The notes below the pieces were generated by a model. The model was not told the DNA's origin, made no database searches, and saw only the letters and a list, made by a program, of their open reading frames with translations. A program made the position numbers and the translations under genes. 53,663 nt of DNA from Geobacteraceae bacterium GWC2_55_20 (lineage in GTDB: Bacteria > Desulfobacterota > Desulfuromonadia > Geobacterales > Pseudopelobacteraceae): positions 11,808 to 65,470 of the forward strand of contig MGZK01000084.1 in assembly GCA_001802125.1 (NCBI GenBank), written 5' to 3'. Shown here piece after piece: positions 52,704 through 53,663 of the stretch. How positions within the stretch are numbered: the stretch's first letter is position 1; every line of letters starts with the position of its first letter.

Positions 52704-53663
52704 ATGAAAAAACGCCTGCTATTGATTTCCCCCATCGGTGAACGCGGTCTTCTGGGTAGTGACTTTTACTTCCGCATGCCATATCTCGGCCTGCTCAAGG
52801 TGGCATCACTGACGCCACCAGAATGGGAGGTCATGATCATAGATGAAAAGGTTGAAACGCTGGATTTCGAACTCAACGCTGATCTTGTCGGCATCACCAC
52901 GATGACACCTGTAGTGAGGCGTGGTTATCAGATTGCCGATCGTTTTCGAAGCCGCGGCATAAAAGTTGTTATGGGAGGCATGCACGCCTCAAAATTGCCC
53001 GAGGAAGCGCTTCAGCACTGCGACAGCGTACTCGTAGGCGAAGCGGAAGATCTGTGGCCGACCCTTCTGTATGATGTTCAACAAGGTCAACTCAAGCAGG
53101 TCTATCGTCACTCAGAAGGCTATCCAGCGCTGGACAACCGACCACCTGTTGATTGGAAACATTACCGGGGCAAGGGCTATCTCCCGGTGCATTTCGTCGA
53201 AACCACGCGTGGGTGCCCCTTCAACTGCGAATTCTGTTCTGTTACCAGTTCCTTCGGCGGTAAATTTCGCAATCGCTCCATTGATGATATTGAGCAGGAA
53301 ATCCGGAACATGAAGCCATTTCCCGGACGATTTACCTGGCAGAACCTGGTCTTCTTCAATGACGACAACATCATGAGCAGCAAACGGCACGCCCGTGAAT
53401 TGCTGACACGCATTATTCCCTACAATCTGGACTGGCTCGGCCAGACCTCGGTGGATATGGCTCAGGACGACGAGATTCTTTCCCTGTGCAAAAAGAGCGG
53501 ATGCATGGGCCTGCTGGTGGGTTTCGAATCGCTTTCGGCCGAAACCCTCAAGTCAATCAACAAGGGTGTCAACAAACCGCAACAGTACATCGACGTGGTC
53601 AAGCGCATGCATGACCACGGAATAGGAGTAAAGGGCTCATTCATCTTCGGATTTGACAGCGAT
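52704..53663 (+). CDS. B12-binding radical SAM protein (cut by window edge)
   Basis: 320 codons with no stop before the window end. AGAGG precedes the ATG. Residues 1-150 form a B12-binding-like domain (MPYLGLLKVASLTPPEWEV, VVMGGMHASKLPEEAL). The radical SAM core has Cys171-x3-Cys175-x2-Cys178 (TTRGCPFNCEFCS). Later strands NLVFFNDDNIM and GLLVGFESLSAETL match DUF4070-containing relatives; the C-terminus is outside. It is probably cotranscribed with the preceding radical SAM gene. Confidence 0.87.
   Translation, partial: MKKRLLLISPIGERGLLGSDFYFRMPYLGLLKVASLTPPEWEVMIIDEKVETLDFELNADLVGITTMTPVVRRGYQIADRFRSRGIKVVMGGMHASKLPEEALQHCDSVLVGEAEDLWPTLLYDVQQGQLKQVYRHSEGYPALDNRPPVDWKHYRGKGYLPVHFVETTRGCPFNCEFCSVTSSFGGKFRNRSIDDIEQEIRNMKPFPGRFTWQNLVFFNDDNIMSSKRHARELLTRIIPYNLDWLGQTSVDMAQDDEILSLCKKSGCMGLLVGFESLSAETLKSINKGVNKPQQYIDVVKRMHDHGIGVKGSFIFGFDSD

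Overview
The window looks like chromosomal DNA of a Desulfuromonadia/Geobacterales bacterium (Geobacter, Trichlorobacter or Pelobacter-like). This is inferred from gene neighbourhoods typical of that group (yicC-gmk-rpoZ-rel-ridA; prs-rplY-pth-ychF), several B12-dependent radical SAM proteins, RecBC-type recombination and many two-component/c-di-GMP proteins. No 16S or other species marker is present, so the assignment is inference. No tRNA, rRNA, CRISPR array, phage or complete insertion sequence was found.

Layout. 1-1.4 kb: start of threonine synthase (truncated by the window edge) and a secreted SGNH-hydrolase-like protein. 1.4-6.2 kb: an accessory stretch. It holds a 151-bp inverted-repeat element, an orphan hypothetical, a DUF4160/DUF2442-HTH pair with a perfect operator-like palindrome, an HNH-WYL protein, a frameshifted PD-(D/E)xK-like gene and a lipoprotein. 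Three imperfect palindromes next to these genes resemble integron attC sites, all in the same leftward orientation, but no integrase is visible. 6.2-9 kb: leftward operon-like set (YdcF-like, nucleoside deaminase, YbfB/YjiJ MFS, 4-OT tautomerase). 9-13.8 kb: rpmB, then the leftward core genes yicC, gmk, rpoZ, rel, ridA. 13.9-18.2 kb: recC overlapping a glycosyltransferase. 18.2-21 kb: a 435-bp regulatory-looking gap (FNR-like site, inverted repeats, sigma-54-like promoter) before an unknown membrane protein, then a hypothetical, guaC and a small Cys-rich protein. 21.2-25.4 kb: a methyltransferase-DUF2284 fusion, a B12 radical SAM enzyme and a Tim44-domain protein. 25.5-33.4 kb: recB, a FlgT-N-like secreted protein, a lipoprotein and a DUF4080-type radical SAM protein. 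An exact 36-bp repeat occurs before recB and again before the radical SAM gene. 33.5-36.9 kb: prs-rplY-pth-ychF. 36.9-43.7 kb (leftward): cold shock protein, hisS, a REC-GGDEF response regulator, comEC and a secreted two-domain protein. 43.9-47.1 kb: hybrid histidine kinase plus REC-HD-GYP. 47.2-51.1 kb (leftward): mutM, a metallo-beta-lactamase phosphodiesterase-like gene, an orphan mlaE, fbp and a small acidic protein. 51.2 kb to the end: two tandem B12 radical SAM genes, the last cut by the window edge.

How the parts fit. Most of the window is housekeeping: nucleotide metabolism (prs, gmk, guaC), the stringent response (rel), translation (rpmB, rplY, pth, ychF, hisS), DNA repair or uptake (recB, recC, mutM, comEC) and gluconeogenesis (fbp). 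The best candidates for undescribed biology are (i) the methyltransferase-DUF2284/B12-radical-SAM pair, which looks like a small modification pathway of unknown substrate, and (ii) the cassette-like 2.3-6.1 kb segment with its HNH-WYL protein. Both are hypotheses from sequence reading alone; no database search was run.
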